A DNA stretch of 64,000 nt from Symsagittifera roscoffensis (GCF_963678635.1 NC_087067.1:17683018-17747017); one strand, 5' to 3'. Shown: positions 43,991 to 55,323, counted from the stretch's first letter. Translations and numbers: made by a program. Notes: a model not told the origin generated them from the sequence alone.

Positions 43991-43995
43991 CATTG
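43991..43995. repeat. Target-site duplication CATTG, right copy
   Basis: Partner of 37029-37033. A third CATTG at 53776-53780 belongs to the tandem copy. Confidence 0.9.
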
Positions 43996-44559
43996 GCACC
44001 CTCTGTCTGAAAAAAGCCACGACTTTGTCTCTGGGAGCTTGACAAAAAATAGCTGAATGAATAAACCAGGCGTCCTGGGTATTAATGCTTAACTAAAAAA
44101 TTATTATAAATGTATAAATCATGCTGAAGTGCACGAGAATAGCGGGGGGTATTTTACAAAATAACGAAACATTAAATTTGTTTGAAAATATACTGCGACA
44201 TCTTTCTGATTGGCTAAATAATAATGATTAAACAATTTGATCACTCCAGGTGTTTTTTTTTCTCAAGAGACAATATTCTCAAGTTTACAATATTCGAAAA
44301 CTTTACCATTATTGATTTTTTGATGATTGTATTGAATGAAACGGTCATGATTACGCATTAGCCGTTAAAAAACACGGGTTATTATTCGATAAAAATATCC
44401 GCACTGAAAAAAAAAGCGTCTCAGTAAAAAAATGCGAAATATTGGTGATGAAAAGAGCAAAGGACAAAAAATAACAAACTAGACATCGAATATTTGAAAC
44501 GAGTCTTGAATAAATTTCCTCCTGATGATCGCCGACTTTATTTCTTAAATCAATTTCAG
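43996..44559 (+). other. Intron sequence right of the gypsy insertion
   Basis: Resumes the host intron interrupted at 37033. No repeat or coding sequence was seen in it; it ends in the AATTTCAG acceptor of the transmembrane exon. Confidence 0.4.
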
Positions 44560-44651
44560 GATCCTGGTGGGAATACTTGGCACCCTTGTGATTGTTTTGA
44601 CTGCAGCCATCATCTCAATCGTCATCTACATCCAAAAGTGCATGAAACCCG
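44560..44651 (+). CDS. Transmembrane exon of the Cys-rich membrane-protein gene
   Basis: Acceptor AATTTCAG, donor CCG|GTTTGT. Starts in phase 2, ends in phase 1. Encodes one hydrophobic helix of about 23 residues (I-L-V-G-I-L-G-T-L-V-I-V-L-T-A-A-I-I-S-I-V-I-Y) followed by I-Q-K-C-M-K-P, a positive-inside stop-transfer edge with a potentially palmitoylated Cys. Phase links it both to the Cys-rich exon (36345) and to the tail exon (45185). Duplicated unchanged at 54343-54434. Confidence 0.65.
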
Positions 44652-44689
44652 GTTTGTTTTAATAATCAAAACTTTTTGTAGTACTATTT

Positions 44690-44797
44690 GGCTCTTTTTC
44701 CATCAATCTACTTAGTCCGCATGCCAATTTTTATAACAATCGGTGAAGCAAACAGAAACACTACTAATGAAAATTCGCAGGCTGGGGGGATACTTTT
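44690..44797 (+). mobile_element. MITE family B remnant in the host intron
   Basis: GGCTCTTTTTCCATCA start, then 'tccgcatgccaatttttata' and 'gaaaattcgcaggctggggg', matching the inner parts of family B. Duplicated at 54473-54580. Confidence 0.5.
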
Positions 44798-45184
44798 AAA
44801 CGATCAGTGCAGCGCGAAAAATTTTTAATGCGAGAAGAGTTCAAAAAATAGTGTCGCAAAGTTTTGATGGATGTAAATAGGGGATATTTTGCAAAAAAAA
44901 TGTTAGTTAAATGTTAAAAAGGTTTTCCAAAAGTCTAAATGTCGTTAAGGAAAAAGTGGTATGATATATTTGAAAAATGTGGAGTCTTTTAGAAAATTCA
45001 CAACCAAAAGCACCCCACAATTGATGATATAGATATATAAGTAAATCTTTCTGAGGTTACCAGTATCGCTCGATAGTCAGAGGAATGATTTCAGTGAGCT
45101 TGAAAATTGAAAAACTCTCTCCATTTCATTATCTCGACTTTGTGCTGTTTTTTCAAATATCATATTTATATTTTTTCGTTTCAG

Positions 45185-45540
45185 CTCAAAAATCTCAACA
45201 AAGGCACAGTTCTCATCAAAATCAGAATACTCATCCACAGCCAAGAAATGTTCATTTGGGCCAGGAGTTTAGTTTATACAACCAGAGAAGCTGCAATCCT
45301 CCGAGTCAACCATTGCCATTTCAACAAGAAGGAACTCCTATTAATCAGTTAAGATCCAGTAACTTCCGACCAGGTAACGTGTCCAGTTCTCAGATATTGC
45401 AGACGATGGGATTTTCCAAACAAGATCTGCGAGCCGATTTGAAAACTGAAAATGGTCAAGCAGATCCCAGAAGTACCGAAGTGACAATTGAAGCCGATCT
45501 CTCCAACCAGAGTTTTGAAAACAGAAACAGTACTGCTTGA
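45185..45540 (+). CDS. Cytoplasmic-tail exon of the Cys-rich membrane-protein gene
   Basis: Acceptor TTTCGTTTCAG; enters in phase 1 and runs 117 codons to TGA. The sequence is strongly polar and Gln/Asn/Ser-rich (Q-K-S-Q-Q-R-H-S-S-H-Q-N-Q-N), with no further hydrophobic segment, so it would be a disordered intracellular tail. A polyadenylation hexamer follows at once. It may hold short protein-binding motifs but none is certain. Duplicated unchanged at 54968-55323. Confidence 0.65.
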
Positions 45541-45553
45541 TTCCTTGTTTTGA

Positions 45554-45559
45554 ATTAAA
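45554..45559 (+). terminator. Polyadenylation hexamer ATTAAA
   Basis: Lies 14 bp after the TGA of the tail exon and is the common variant of AATAAA. Copied at about 55337-55342. Confidence 0.4.
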
Positions 45560-47694
45560 CTTTTACACTGTCTAAATATAAATTTTATTAGAATCTAGCC
45601 GTTTTTTCCTACCGTTGAAAATTATTCTGGTGTGTTTTGGTTTTTTAGATTTCCACGCAAACTCAAGTACTACAAACAAGCATTGGAATGGGTTGATTGA
45701 CATACCAAAATAAAAACTTTTCTCTACTATTTTTCGAGGCAACAAAATCCTTTTTTCATCCATTATAATCGATTTTTTTTCACTTTTGTGAACATTGACA
45801 ATGAAACTAAATTATAGCTGTTTTTTTCCACTTTACTGAGATGCGAGTTTCAACGCACATAAAATCTTTTCTACGTTTTAAATTAAACTAAAGTTGGTTA
45901 CGTAGGTTACTTGTTGTTCAATTTAATTTTTTTTTCTGCTTAGGTTACTTTTTTGAATTTGTTCTTTTCAACAATTTTTGTTAAATTATTAGAAATCTTT
46001 TTGGGGGGAGGGGGGTAAAGGGGGGGGGGGGACAGGTGGACTAATCCCTCTTCCATTACCTCCCTAGCGTTTGCCCATTTACAAATTAGTACAATTAGAA
46101 ATGGATTGCGCCGTACACTCACTTTGCAAAGTTTCCGCATAACTCACTTGATAAATGCAAAAATTCGTGTAAAATTTTGCACGACGCGCGAAACAAAAAT
46201 TAATGTAATCCATTTTAATGTAATTTCCTACTTATTATAAATCCATTATAATGGATTTCAAATGAATTGTAATGCATTTTGTTTTGGCGAGAAAAAATGG
46301 GTTTAAATCCATTTTTAGTCCAATTTTGTTGTCTGAAAGTAACATGGGAATCGATTATACTTACAACATTGTAGACCACGAAAATCCAATATAATCGATT
46401 TGCTTTCATTTTTCTTAAAAGCAGGTTGGTTCAAAAATTTAGTGCTTTCTTGAAAATAAAGGTGTTATAAAATTTTTTAAAAAATTTTGTGCAAAAAGTT
46501 ATAAAAAATCAAAATTTTTTTACGTTTTACGTTTTTGACCGACCGACACTGAAACTTTTCAAAAATCTTCTCCATGCCAAAATGTACTTGCCCTCACAGC
46601 AGTCAAAGTTTCAGTTTTTTTGTAACCCACATGCTTTCATTTATGCTTTTATCGTCATAAATAATCATACAATTTTTATTTATAGAATATCTATGACTGA
46701 CACTTTTTTAATAGCGACGGCGCAAGTTACTATCAAAATTAATACTATCAAAATTGCCCCAAAAAATGTTTTTTTTTTCAATTGCACATTTTTTGTACTG
46801 AAACAAATATTTTATAAAAATATTTCATATGGTTTGTTTTTGTATCTCTTGATCAATGCATCGTTGAATAAAAGCTCAAACTTCAAAAAATCACCTTCAC
46901 TAAACCAGATATTTTCTGAAAAAAATTTCATTCATTACACAAAGCAAAATTAATGAGAAAAATTCTTGTTTGTTTCAATCTACTGGCATTAATTTTTCAA
47001 TCAATTGTCAAAGAAAAAATTTATCTTTTTGCGCTTAGTAAATTTTGATCGATATTCAAATTCAATTTTGTTGTGGATTATTTTTTTGCTTTTTGCACGC
47101 TTTAGTTTAAGGAATTTAAAAAAAAAAACGGAATTCAGAGTCAAGTTCAGTAGAAAAATCAAGTCCAGAAATAATTGAATTAGAAAAATTCTTAAGCTAA
47201 AAAATAGCTTAATCAACTTCATTTTTGTGTTGTAATGTTTTTTTGGGAACCTTCAAAATCAGAACTTTTGGAAAAATTGTCATAAAAATTGATATTTTCC
47301 AGTCTTCACATATCAAAATTTTCTAAGTGGCTTTATTTTAAAACGTAATCTGTGGTTTGAATGGTCCACGGTATGCAGTAGAGTTATTATCAAGTATAAA
47401 AAACAACTATCAAATAAAAACCCCATTGATTGTAATTCGGTTTCTAAATAAATCAAAAATGTATCTCAATGTGGAAAAAAATTGGGGTAATTGTTTTTGG
47501 GTTTCAGATTGAATAGGCAAACCTAACTACTACAAGTTTACATTTTTTTACTACTCTATTTTTGAGGTTAATACAGATCTGAGGTAACCATAGCTTAATC
47601 AAAGTCAAAACGTAGTAATAAAAGAATGTACAATTTTCACGACACAGATAGTTTTTTGAATGCGACTTTTATTTTATACCCATAATTTTATACT
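45560..47694. other. Non-genic part of duplication unit 1
   Basis: AT-rich. Includes a G-rich run at 45999-46039 (G6, G6, G12) and a perfect 18-bp palindrome AATCCATTATAATGGATT at 46241-46258 surrounded by partial 'aatccattt' copies. No exon or known element was seen. Confidence 0.4.
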
Positions 47695-47713
47695 TTAAAG
47701 TATATCTAAGTGG

Positions 47714-48565
47714 TTATAAAGTTTTATAGTCTTTTAAAAAGTTTTCGAGTTCAGTGTTGAAAAGTTCACTATCAAGATCGGAGTGGTCGCCGAAATTTGC
47801 TATTTCCATTCTCAGTGATTCATCGGTTGATGAGTTTGACATTTGATCTGATGAAGATGATGAATCTGAATCTAGAACAATTAACTCCGCCGGATTCGTC
47901 TTGTTGATTGTCTCATGTGGTTCCTCAATCTCTAACACAATAGGCTCGGCCGCCAAACCAGAGGCTTCTTGGACACTCTCTACGGCATCAATAAAGTAAC
48001 GTTGACCATAAAATTTTGGTGGGCCGACATTTCTACTAGAGCGACGGATAGTAGCAGGAATTTTACCGGGTATTATGGCAGGACTGTTGGATATAGTGCA
48101 CTCATCCGTTGAGTCACTTATCTCATACACCGGAAAGTCTGTGTTTGAGTCGGTCTCCGTCGGATTATGTTCAACTTGTAAGTCATTTTGTCCAATGGTG
48201 TCGTTTTCCCCTCCCTGATTTGCGGTTCTCTGATCCGCCGAGTTAGATGTTCGGCTGGCTGGCACTATACTTATTGGGCACTCATATGATTGATCCATGG
48301 GTTGTTCACTGATTGGGAAACTGTCGTTTTCTAAAATCTCAGATTTTATTTCAGGATTGGTTATAGTAGAATTAAAATTATTTCCGATTGAGATGTGAGG
48401 TGTAAGTGAATCCGAAATAAAGCGCTCTCTGGCTACGTCTCTACAAGGGAAACCGCCCGCTATCCATTCCCATTCACTAGTATCCGAAATATCCGAAGGA
48501 ATTAGCATAGATTCATCCGAAGCGAGGTAACCTGGATGAGTTGGTGACTTCTTTGAGCGTCGTGT
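47714..48565 (-). CDS. Gypsy-1 copy 2 C-terminal ORF
   Basis: Identical in predicted protein to 37930-38781, with the same preceding TAG (48566-48568). Confidence 0.65.
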   Translation of the reverse strand, partial: TRRSKKSPTHPGYLASDESMLIPSDISDTSEWEWIAGGFPCRDVARERFISDSLTPHISIGNNFNSTITNPEIKSEILENDSFPISEQPMDQSYECPISIVPASRTSNSADQRTANQGGENDTIGQNDLQVEHNPTETDSNTDFPVYEISDSTDECTISNSPAIIPGKIPATIRRSSRNVGPPKFYGQRYFIDAVESVQEASGLAAEPIVLEIEEPHETINKTNPAELIVLDSDSSSSSDQMSNSSTDESLRMEIANFGDHSDLDSELFNTELENFLKDYKTL

Positions 48566-51500
48566 CTATCTTCTTGTCGGGATGGATGATGATCCAGAAA
48601 TGCGTGTCCTAGTTAGGTTATCGGATGATGTCGGGTCTAATTGTCTGGTCCTTCTTTTTGTTGACTTCTTGGGTTTTGGTTTTCTTTTTGAGCCTTCCAG
48701 TTTCTGACCTACTTCAACATTAGGGTTAGAAAAGTACGGGAATGAAATGTTTCCTCTAAAAGGTCTGATTTTATTTGAGGTAGAGATAGGAATCGCAATG
48801 TCGAATTTTCGTATTATTTTTCCGTCGGATAACTTAACTGTCGAAGTCGAAGAATTTATAATTCTTTTGTTTAGTTCTTTATAAAAACAGTCTCGGTTGA
48901 TATTACCATTAGTTTTCCGAAGGATTTTACCTTTAAAAGGGCTTTCGATTGGTATTCTGTTTTGCGTCATTTTCGAGGATGAAGCATAGTCTGTATCGTA
49001 GCCTTTTTCAGTCGGATTTTTGTTCTTCTTCGCAATCAAATCGTCCTTGTATCCGTCTTCTATTCTATCATCCGCGTTCCAATCCTTAGCTCGATCCTTA
49101 GACAATATTGATTTCCCTTTGTCTAAAATTCCAAAGGAAGGTTTACCCGAAGCTAATTGTTTCCAAATAGTATTTGGTTTTCTGTTATAGTGGATCTCGA
49201 AAGGTGAGCATTTAATTTTTGATTGGAAAGTAGAACGTAGGTTCCAAATGATTTTTGAAACGGCATTTTGCAGTGTGGTTTTATGATGTTCTTTTGAGAT
49301 AGCCAGTAGTTTGACTTTTACAGTGTGTACAAGTTTTTCGACTAATCCGTTGGAACGGTGATCGCCTACTGTACAAAAGATTATTTTGATGTTGTTAGAA
49401 TCGCAGAATGATTTGAAGTCTTGACTTGTAAAGCAAGTAGCATGATCCACCCTTATAGAATAAGGTATCCCGTGTAAGAATATGTAGTCTTGTAAAAATT
49501 CTATAACTGTCTTTGAAGAGGTAGATGATGTAATTTTTGCCGACGGAAATTTAGAAAATCTGTCAATACAAAGTAAAATGTATTTATTTGACCCCCAATA
49601 ATAATCCAAAGGACCCGCGAAATCTAAATTAAGTTCTTCATTTGGTTCTGATAATGGAGGAAGTTCACTAATTTGTGAATTAGGAATAACAGATTTTATA
49701 TTCTTACCCGCCGATGTACACTCTGAGCAATTAATTCCATGAAAGTAGATTTGTCTGTTAATGTGGGGCCACCAAATGTATTGGGCCAAATATTTCATTC
49801 CGAATTGACCTGGATGTGTTTCGTGGAGGGTCTTCATCATCGCGTTTCGTAGGGTAAATGGAATAACGAGTTTGCCGTCCATGTAAAGTAATCCATCGGA
49901 TGCGTGAAGGTCTCGGGTGAAATGTTTGAAATAAGGAGAATCTGCATTAATCTTCTCCACCTTATTTTGAAGTGCTTTAACAATAGGGCTTAACATGGGA
50001 TCGTCTTCTGTCAAGAGAGCCACTAACTTGGCGTTAAATAAAATATTTAAATCCAAGGGTCGATCCGGCAACTTCAAGTTTTCACGGTATTTTTTAACGA
50101 GATTGATATGATTTGGTAAAAGTTTGAATTCTAAATCTACGGAAATACCGGAAGTGGTGGGATTAATTACAATATTCTTATTATTCATATTAACAGTATC
50201 TACAATTTTTTTATCTACAGGTGAATTAATTAGGCTACAATTAAGAATTAAAAAATAAAGAAATGCGGAATTTGAAATGGAAATAATTAAAGTATTTGTG
50301 TTGGAATAATCCGTTGGAATACAATTTGAGGTACAAAATTCTGTTCTTCTGTGATTGAATGAGCAAATTGGAAAAGACGAGTTAATAAGTTTTAGTACTG
50401 CTGCTATTAGGTAATTACGTAATAAGACGTAGTCGGAATTTTCCAGATTGAGACCAATGGCTGAGCAAGTAGTTCTTAGTTTCTCCGACGGATTTAATGA
50501 TTTATTAATCTTATTAATGTTTGCTACTACGAATTCTTCGTCGTAATGTGATGTTGGGAGGGCTTTTCCGGATGGAATTCTAGAAATAAGGTCAGTGAAG
50601 CCCATGTCTTTTCCTGCGATATGTTTGATTGAGAAATTAAAAGGTAATAATCTGTCTACCCATCTTGTTAATCTACTGTGGTAGGTTTTATTTCCGTGGT
50701 TTGGTGAAAAAGCGGATAATAGGGCCTTGTGATCAGTGATTATTTCGAAATCAGATCCGTAAAGGTAATTTTTATAATGCTCAACAGCCCAAACAACCCC
50801 TAGAAGTTCGAGTTCGTTAGTAGAGTATTTAGACTCGTGAGGATTTAAAAAACGTGACGCAAATGAGATTGTTTTCCAATCGTTCCCATGGAGTTGTTCC
50901 AGCGAGGCTCCAAGTCCATTGTGTGATGCGTCTGTTTTCACTCTAGTTTTTCGTTTTACGTCGAAATGTGTATTCTCTGTTAGGTTTACGATTTCTTCTT
51001 TTATTCTTTCAAACGCTTTTGTATGATCATCGTTCCATTGGAATATTGATTTCTTATTTAGGAGCGGTCGGAGTGGGCTTCCTAAGGATGCAAGGTTTGG
51101 GACGAATTTAATGTATTGGTTTATAGAACCAAAAAATGATCGTAATTCTTTCAGATTCTTCGGTATAGGTAGGTCTTTTATAGCTTTCGATTTGTCGAAT
51201 AACGGGGTAATTCCTGATCTAGAGATTTTAAATCCCAACCATTCTATTTCTTTTTGAAAGAATTTACATTTTGACCATTTTACGGCAAAGTTGTATTCGT
51301 CGAGGGTCGATAAAATTTTTAATACAATATTCTTGTGGTCTAAGAATGTTCCTTTGGAAGAGATTAAAATGTTGTCCAAGTAACAGTTAGTAAATGGGAT
51401 TGAACCTAACGTAGAGTCCATTACTCTTTGAAATTCGTTGGGCATATCCCCTAAGCCGTAAAAACCAGTTAAAAATTGGTAAGTACCCGTAATGTCACCG

Positions 51501-52495
51501 CCCACGATACTGAAGTTACATTGGTTACTAGTAAATTTGTCTAATGTTAATTGACTGTATGCATTTTTTAAGTCTAAGTTAGTAAACCACACTTCTCCAA
51601 CGGAATCATTAGTAATTTGTGCCGCGACGTTGTCTACAAGTTCGTGGATGTTTGGCATTTGATATTTGTTCTTGTAAATCTGTTTGTTTATGAACTTGGA
51701 ATCTAACGCCAGTTTGATGGATTTGTCTTTTTTGCAAGTGATGACTATTGGGCTAATAAATCTGTCTTCGTCGCAATTTTCTAATTTTTTAATATGTCCC
51801 TCTGCTTTTAATCTATTGAGTTCTGTTTTTACCGCGTCCAGTAAATGGAGGGGAACTCGTCTTCCTTTTAGTTGAATTGGTTTTAATGGTTCGTGAAAAT
51901 GGGTAATTTTCATTTGATTTTTGATTTTTCCAATCCGAAGGAATAAATTTTTAAATGACTTTGATATATTAAGGATTTCCCTATCTTGGTTTGTTTGGGA
52001 AATGGAATTTATTGACTTACACTGCTTGTTGGTCTGGAAATGTGGAAAATGTTTCTGAGAGACTTCTATTCCCACTTTTGGAAGGTTGTCGTTTCCTAAG
52101 ATATTCCTTTCATGTCCTTCGGTTAGGAAGAATTGACAGTCGTTGTCTGACCAACCATTTGAGAATATCGGAATCTTCACCTTTCCAGTGATGTTTATGG
52201 CATTATCCGTGAATCCACAGTAAAGGTCTCTAGTTGTCTTATCCACCGGATAAATTTTCAAGTAGGGATCGCGTAATTTCAATTCGTGAAGTACGTTTTT
52301 CTTAAGAAAGCTCACCGGGCTAGCTGAATCCACTTGAATGTTTAAAATTACTTGGTTTTCTTTTCCGAGTCCGATGTTTAATAATTTCTTCAGTTCCTTT
52401 CCGTCGTTATCAAAAATTGTAGTTACATTTAGTACAGAGTAATCGTCGTTTTCACTTTGTCCAGATTCCGACCATGCGTTTATGACGCCGCAACA
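48566..52495 (-). CDS. pol: Gypsy-1 copy 2 pol
   Basis: The frame is intact from the gag TAA to TAG. Eight amino-acid replacements relative to copy 1 were noticed, including Ala to Thr after Y-S-Q-L in the RT, Leu to Phe near the RNase H T-D-H-K motif, and Ser to Tyr just after the first integrase Asp. Only one or two silent changes were seen, which fits neutral drift since duplication. The D-S-A-S and Y-L-D-N boxes are the same as in copy 1. Confidence 0.9.
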   Translation of the reverse strand, partial: CCGVINAWSESGQSENDDYSVLNVTTIFDNDGKELKKLLNIGLGKENQVILNIQVDSASPVSFLKKNVLHELKLRDPYLKIYPVDKTTRDLYCGFTDNAINITGKVKIPIFSNGWSDNDCQFFLTEGHERNILGNDNLPKVGIEVSQKHFPHFQTNKQCKSINSISQTNQDREILNISKSFKNLFLRIGKIKNQMKITHFHEPLKPIQLKGRRVPLHLLDAVKTELNRLKAEGHIKKLENCDEDRFISPIVITCKKDKSIKLALDSKFINKQIYKNKYQMPNIHELVDNVAAQITNDSVGEVWFTNLDLKNAYSQLTLDKFTSNQCNFSIVGGDITGTYQFLTGFYGLGDMPNEFQRVMDSTLGSIPFTNCYLDNILISSKGTFLDHKNIVLKILSTLDEYNFAVKWSKCKFFQKEIEWLGFKISRSGITPLFDKSKAIKDLPIPKNLKELRSFFGSINQYIKFVPNLASLGSPLRPLLNKKSIFQWNDDHTKAFERIKEEIVNLTENTHFDVKRKTRVKTDASHNGLGASLEQLHGNDWKTISFASRFLNPHESKYSTNELELLGVVWAVEHYKNYLYGSDFEIITDHKALLSAFSPNHGNKTYHSRLTRWVDRLLPFNFSIKHIAGKDMGFTDLISRIPSGKALPTSHYDEEFVVANINKINKSLNPSEKLRTTCSAIGLNLENSDYVLLRNYLIAAVLKLINSSFPICSFNHRRTEFCTSNCIPTDYSNTNTLIISISNSAFLYFLILNCSLINSPVDKKIVDTVNMNNKNIVINPTTSGISVDLEFKLLPNHINLVKKYRENLKLPDRPLDLNILFNAKLVALLTEDDPMLSPIVKALQNKVEKINADSPYFKHFTRDLHASDGLLYMDGKLVIPFTLRNAMMKTLHETHPGQFGMKYLAQYIWWPHINRQIYFHGINCSECTSAGKNIKSVIPNSQISELPPLSEPNEELNLDFAGPLDYYWGSNKYILLCIDRFSKFPSAKITSSTSSKTVIEFLQDYIFLHGIPYSIRVDHATCFTSQDFKSFCDSNNIKIIFCTVGDHRSNGLVEKLVHTVKVKLLAISKEHHKTTLQNAVSKIIWNLRSTFQSKIKCSPFEIHYNRKPNTIWKQLASGKPSFGILDKGKSILSKDRAKDWNADDRIEDGYKDDLIAKKNKNPTEKGYDTDYASSSKMTQNRIPIESPFKGKILRKTNGNINRDCFYKELNKRIINSSTSTVKLSDGKIIRKFDIAIPISTSNKIRPFRGNISFPYFSNPNVEVGQKLEGSKRKPKPKKSTKRRTRQLDPTSSDNLTRTRISGSSSIPTRR

Positions 52496-53561
52496 TTATC
52501 TATCCGTGTGGTCGTTATTTACATCAGGAAAATCCGACGGATTAAAATCTGTATTATCTACAATTTGAGTATTTACAATGTTTACATTTTTACGTCGAGA
52601 TCTACAAAGTCTGGTGAAATGACCTTTGAATTTACAAGAAGTACAAGTCGTGTCCTTTGCTGGGCAAACTGCTAAGTGTCCTTTTGAGAATGAACCGCCA
52701 CACTTCATACAGCTGTTACTTCTTTCGATGTTGAGAGTTGGTTCTCTTTTGACGTTAAAATGGTTGTTTGGTTTATAAACAGATGATCCGTTGGATTTAA
52801 AATTATTAGTTAACTTCAAGTGATTCAGAATTCCTTTTTCATCGATGAGTGCTACGTTTAGTGCTTCGCGTGGAGGGAGGGTTTCTGTTAATAATTTACT
52901 TTGGATGTCGTAGTTTTTCATATTATTTATGAAAATATCTCTTATCCACTCTTCTTCTCCTGCGGATATGTCGCACTTTTTCGCCATTTCAGCTAAGGCA
53001 CCCCAAAATTGTTCGAGGGATTCTCTGTCGCGCTGTTTTCTATTTAACAGTTTATGTCGTTCAAATGTGACATTTGATTTTCTTACGAAAGCAATCGCTA
53101 AGCACTCCCAGAATTCTTTAAAGGAAATTTGTAAGACTTTCACCTTGGTAAATTTCTGTCCGAAGATCCTTTTTACCTTCATTTCCCAATGCCAGATATA
53201 AGACCGAACGTAATTTCTTGTCTGCTTCTTCTATTCGCATTCCGTTAAATTTCTTAGTTTCGGTTTTTATCGAAGCTGTTTCTTCTTCGTCATATCGTCT
53301 TTGTTCTTGGGTATTTCTCTCCAATCTCAAGCGTCTTTGGGCGTCTGTTTCACCGTCCGGTGGGTTTTCCAAATTTGGTGGTAGTGGATGTTGTCTCTCC
53401 GACGGATTGAGTAGATTTTCTATATCTATGTTTTCTTTAGCAATTATAGCTAATTGAAACAGATCACTCCAATCTTCCCAAGGAATGGGTGGGTCTACCG
53501 TATGGTTTTGCCAAAAGGGAGGTATTCCTCTCACGTTGGATTCGTTAGATGACTGCGCCAT
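52496..53561 (-). pseudogene. gag: Gypsy-1 copy 2 gag, frameshifted
   Basis: One extra base near 53175 (the T-run CTTTTTACC against CTTTTTCC in copy 1) shifts the frame after about residue 128, truncating the capsid domain. The zinc-knuckle half stays open in the original frame. The start codon again straddles the LTR and primer site. Confidence 0.9.
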
Positions 53562-53775
53562 GATAAAATGTTACTTTGTTGTAGCTAATTCTAAGTTAAA
53601 ACTATTAAAAAGAATAAGAATTAAGATGAATTAGTCGGTAAGTTAAAACATTAAAACAGTGAGAGATCATTCTCTCCGCCGGAGAGAATGGCTAATGAAG
53701 GTCATAACTAAGTGACCAGTTAATTAAATAAGTATGTTTAGCAATAATTGCAAAACCTGATGTAAAATCACAACA
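53561..53775 (-). repeat. Gypsy-1 copy 2 5' LTR
   Basis: 215 bp. Shares the T state with the 3' LTR of copy 1 at the one variable site, and is followed by CATTG. Confidence 0.95.
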
Positions 53776-54342
53776 CATTGGCACCCTCTGTCTGAAAAAA
53801 GCCACGACTTTGTCTCTGGGAGCTTGACAAAAAATAGCTGAATGAATAAACCAGGCGTCCTGGGTATTAATGCTTAACTAAAAAATTATTATAAATGTAT
53901 AAATCATGCTGAAGTGCACGAGAATAGCGGGGGGTATTTTACAAAATAACGAAACATTAAATTTGTTTGAAAATATACTGCGACATCTTTCTGATTGGCT
54001 AAATAATAATGATTAAACAATTTGATCACTCCAGGTGTTTTTTTCTCAAGAGACAATATTCTCAAGTTTACAATATTCGAAAACTTTACCATTATTGATT
54101 TTTTGATGATTGTATTGAATGAAACGGTCATGATTACGCATTAGCCGTTAAAAAACACGGGTTATTATTCGATAAAAATATCCGCACTGAAAAAAAAAGC
54201 GTCTCAGTAAAAAAATGCAAAATATTGGTGATGAAAAGAGCAAAGGACAAAAAATAACAAACTAGACATCGAATATTTGAAACGAGTCTTGAATAAATTT
54301 CCTCCTGATGATTGCCGACTTTATTTCTTAAATCAATTTCAG

Positions 54343-54434
54343 GATCCTGGTGGGAATACTTGGCACCCTTGTGATTGTTTTGACTGCAGCCATCATCTCA
54401 ATCGTCATCTACATCCAAAAGTGCATGAAACCCG
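54343..54434 (+). CDS. Duplicated transmembrane exon
   Basis: Same sequence and splice borders as 44560-44651. No second Cys-rich exon lies upstream within the duplication, so it could be used only by splicing from 36500 past the first exon pair, or it is dead. Confidence 0.5.
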
Positions 54435-54967
54435 GTTTGTTTTAATAATCAAAACTTTTTGTAGTACTATTTGGCTCTTTTTCCATCAATCTACTTAGTC
54501 CGCATGCCAATTTTTATAACAATCGGTGAAGCAAACAGAAACACTACTAATGAAAATTCGCAGGCTGGGGGGATACTTTTAAACGATCAGTGCAGCGCGA
54601 AAAATTTTTAATGCGAGAAGAGTTCAAAAAATAGTGTCGCAAAGTTTTGATGGATGTAAATAGGGGATATTTTGCAAAAAAAATGTTAGTTAAATGTTAA
54701 AAAGGTTTTCCAAAAGTCTAAATGTCGTTAAGGAAAAAGTGGTATGATATATTTGAAAAATGTGGAGTCTTTTAGAAAATTCACAACCAAAAGCACCCCA
54801 CAATTGATGATATAGATATATAAGTAAATCTTTCTGAGGTTACCAGTATCGCTCGATAGTCAGAGGAATGATTTCAGTGAGCTTGAAAATTGAAAAACTC
54901 TCTCCATTTCATTATCTCGACTTTGTGCTGTTTTTTCAAATATCATATTTATATTTTTTCGTTTCAG

Positions 54968-55323
54968 CTCAAAAATCTCAACAAAGGCACAGTTCTCATC
55001 AAAATCAGAATACTCATCCACAGCCAAGAAATGTTCATTTGGGCCAGGAGTTTAGTTTATACAACCAGAGAAGCTGCAATCCTCCGAGTCAACCATTGCC
55101 ATTTCAACAAGAAGGAACTCCTATTAATCAGTTAAGATCCAGTAACTTCCGACCAGGTAACGTGTCCAGTTCTCAGATATTGCAGACGATGGGATTTTCC
55201 AAACAAGATCTGCGAGCCGATTTGAAAACTGAAAATGGTCAAGCAGATCCCAGAAGTACCGAAGTGACAATTGAAGCCGATCTCTCCAACCAGAGTTTTG
55301 AAAACAGAAACAGTACTGCTTGA
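54968..55323 (+). CDS. Duplicated cytoplasmic-tail exon
   Basis: Same sequence as 45185-45540, with acceptor, stop and polyadenylation hexamer retained. Confidence 0.5.

Larger units (their letters stand above)
37911..47694 (+). repeat. Tandem duplication, unit 1 (about 9.78 kb)
   Basis: Directly followed by unit 2 (47695-57478) with offset 9784. The unit covers most of Gypsy-1, its right target duplication, the last two exons of the membrane-protein gene and about 2.1 kb beyond. At the junction the two source sequences share only TT, so it arose by end-joining or template switching rather than by recombination between repeats. Confidence 0.95.
47695..53775 (-). mobile_element. Gypsy-1 copy 2, lacking its 3' LTR
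   Basis: Carried here by the segmental duplication, not by transposition: the flanking sequence matches copy 1 and the element stops at the breakpoint 219 bp past the C-terminal ORF stop. It lacks the polypurine tract and 3' LTR and so cannot complete reverse transcription on its own. Confidence 0.95.

Noticed and set aside
46489-46953. 154-codon ORF (also at 56272-56736)
   Set aside because: Very AT-rich Lys/Phe/Ile/Asn composition with no domain or splice support; identity of the two copies is due to the segmental duplication.
51684-53457. Plus-strand ORFs across Gypsy-1 gag and pol
   Set aside because: Antisense shadows of real gag and pol frames.
47695-53775. Independent second transposition of Gypsy-1
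   Set aside because: Flanks on the right match copy 1 for about 3.7 kb and the left end is a breakpoint inside the element, so it was copied by segmental duplication.
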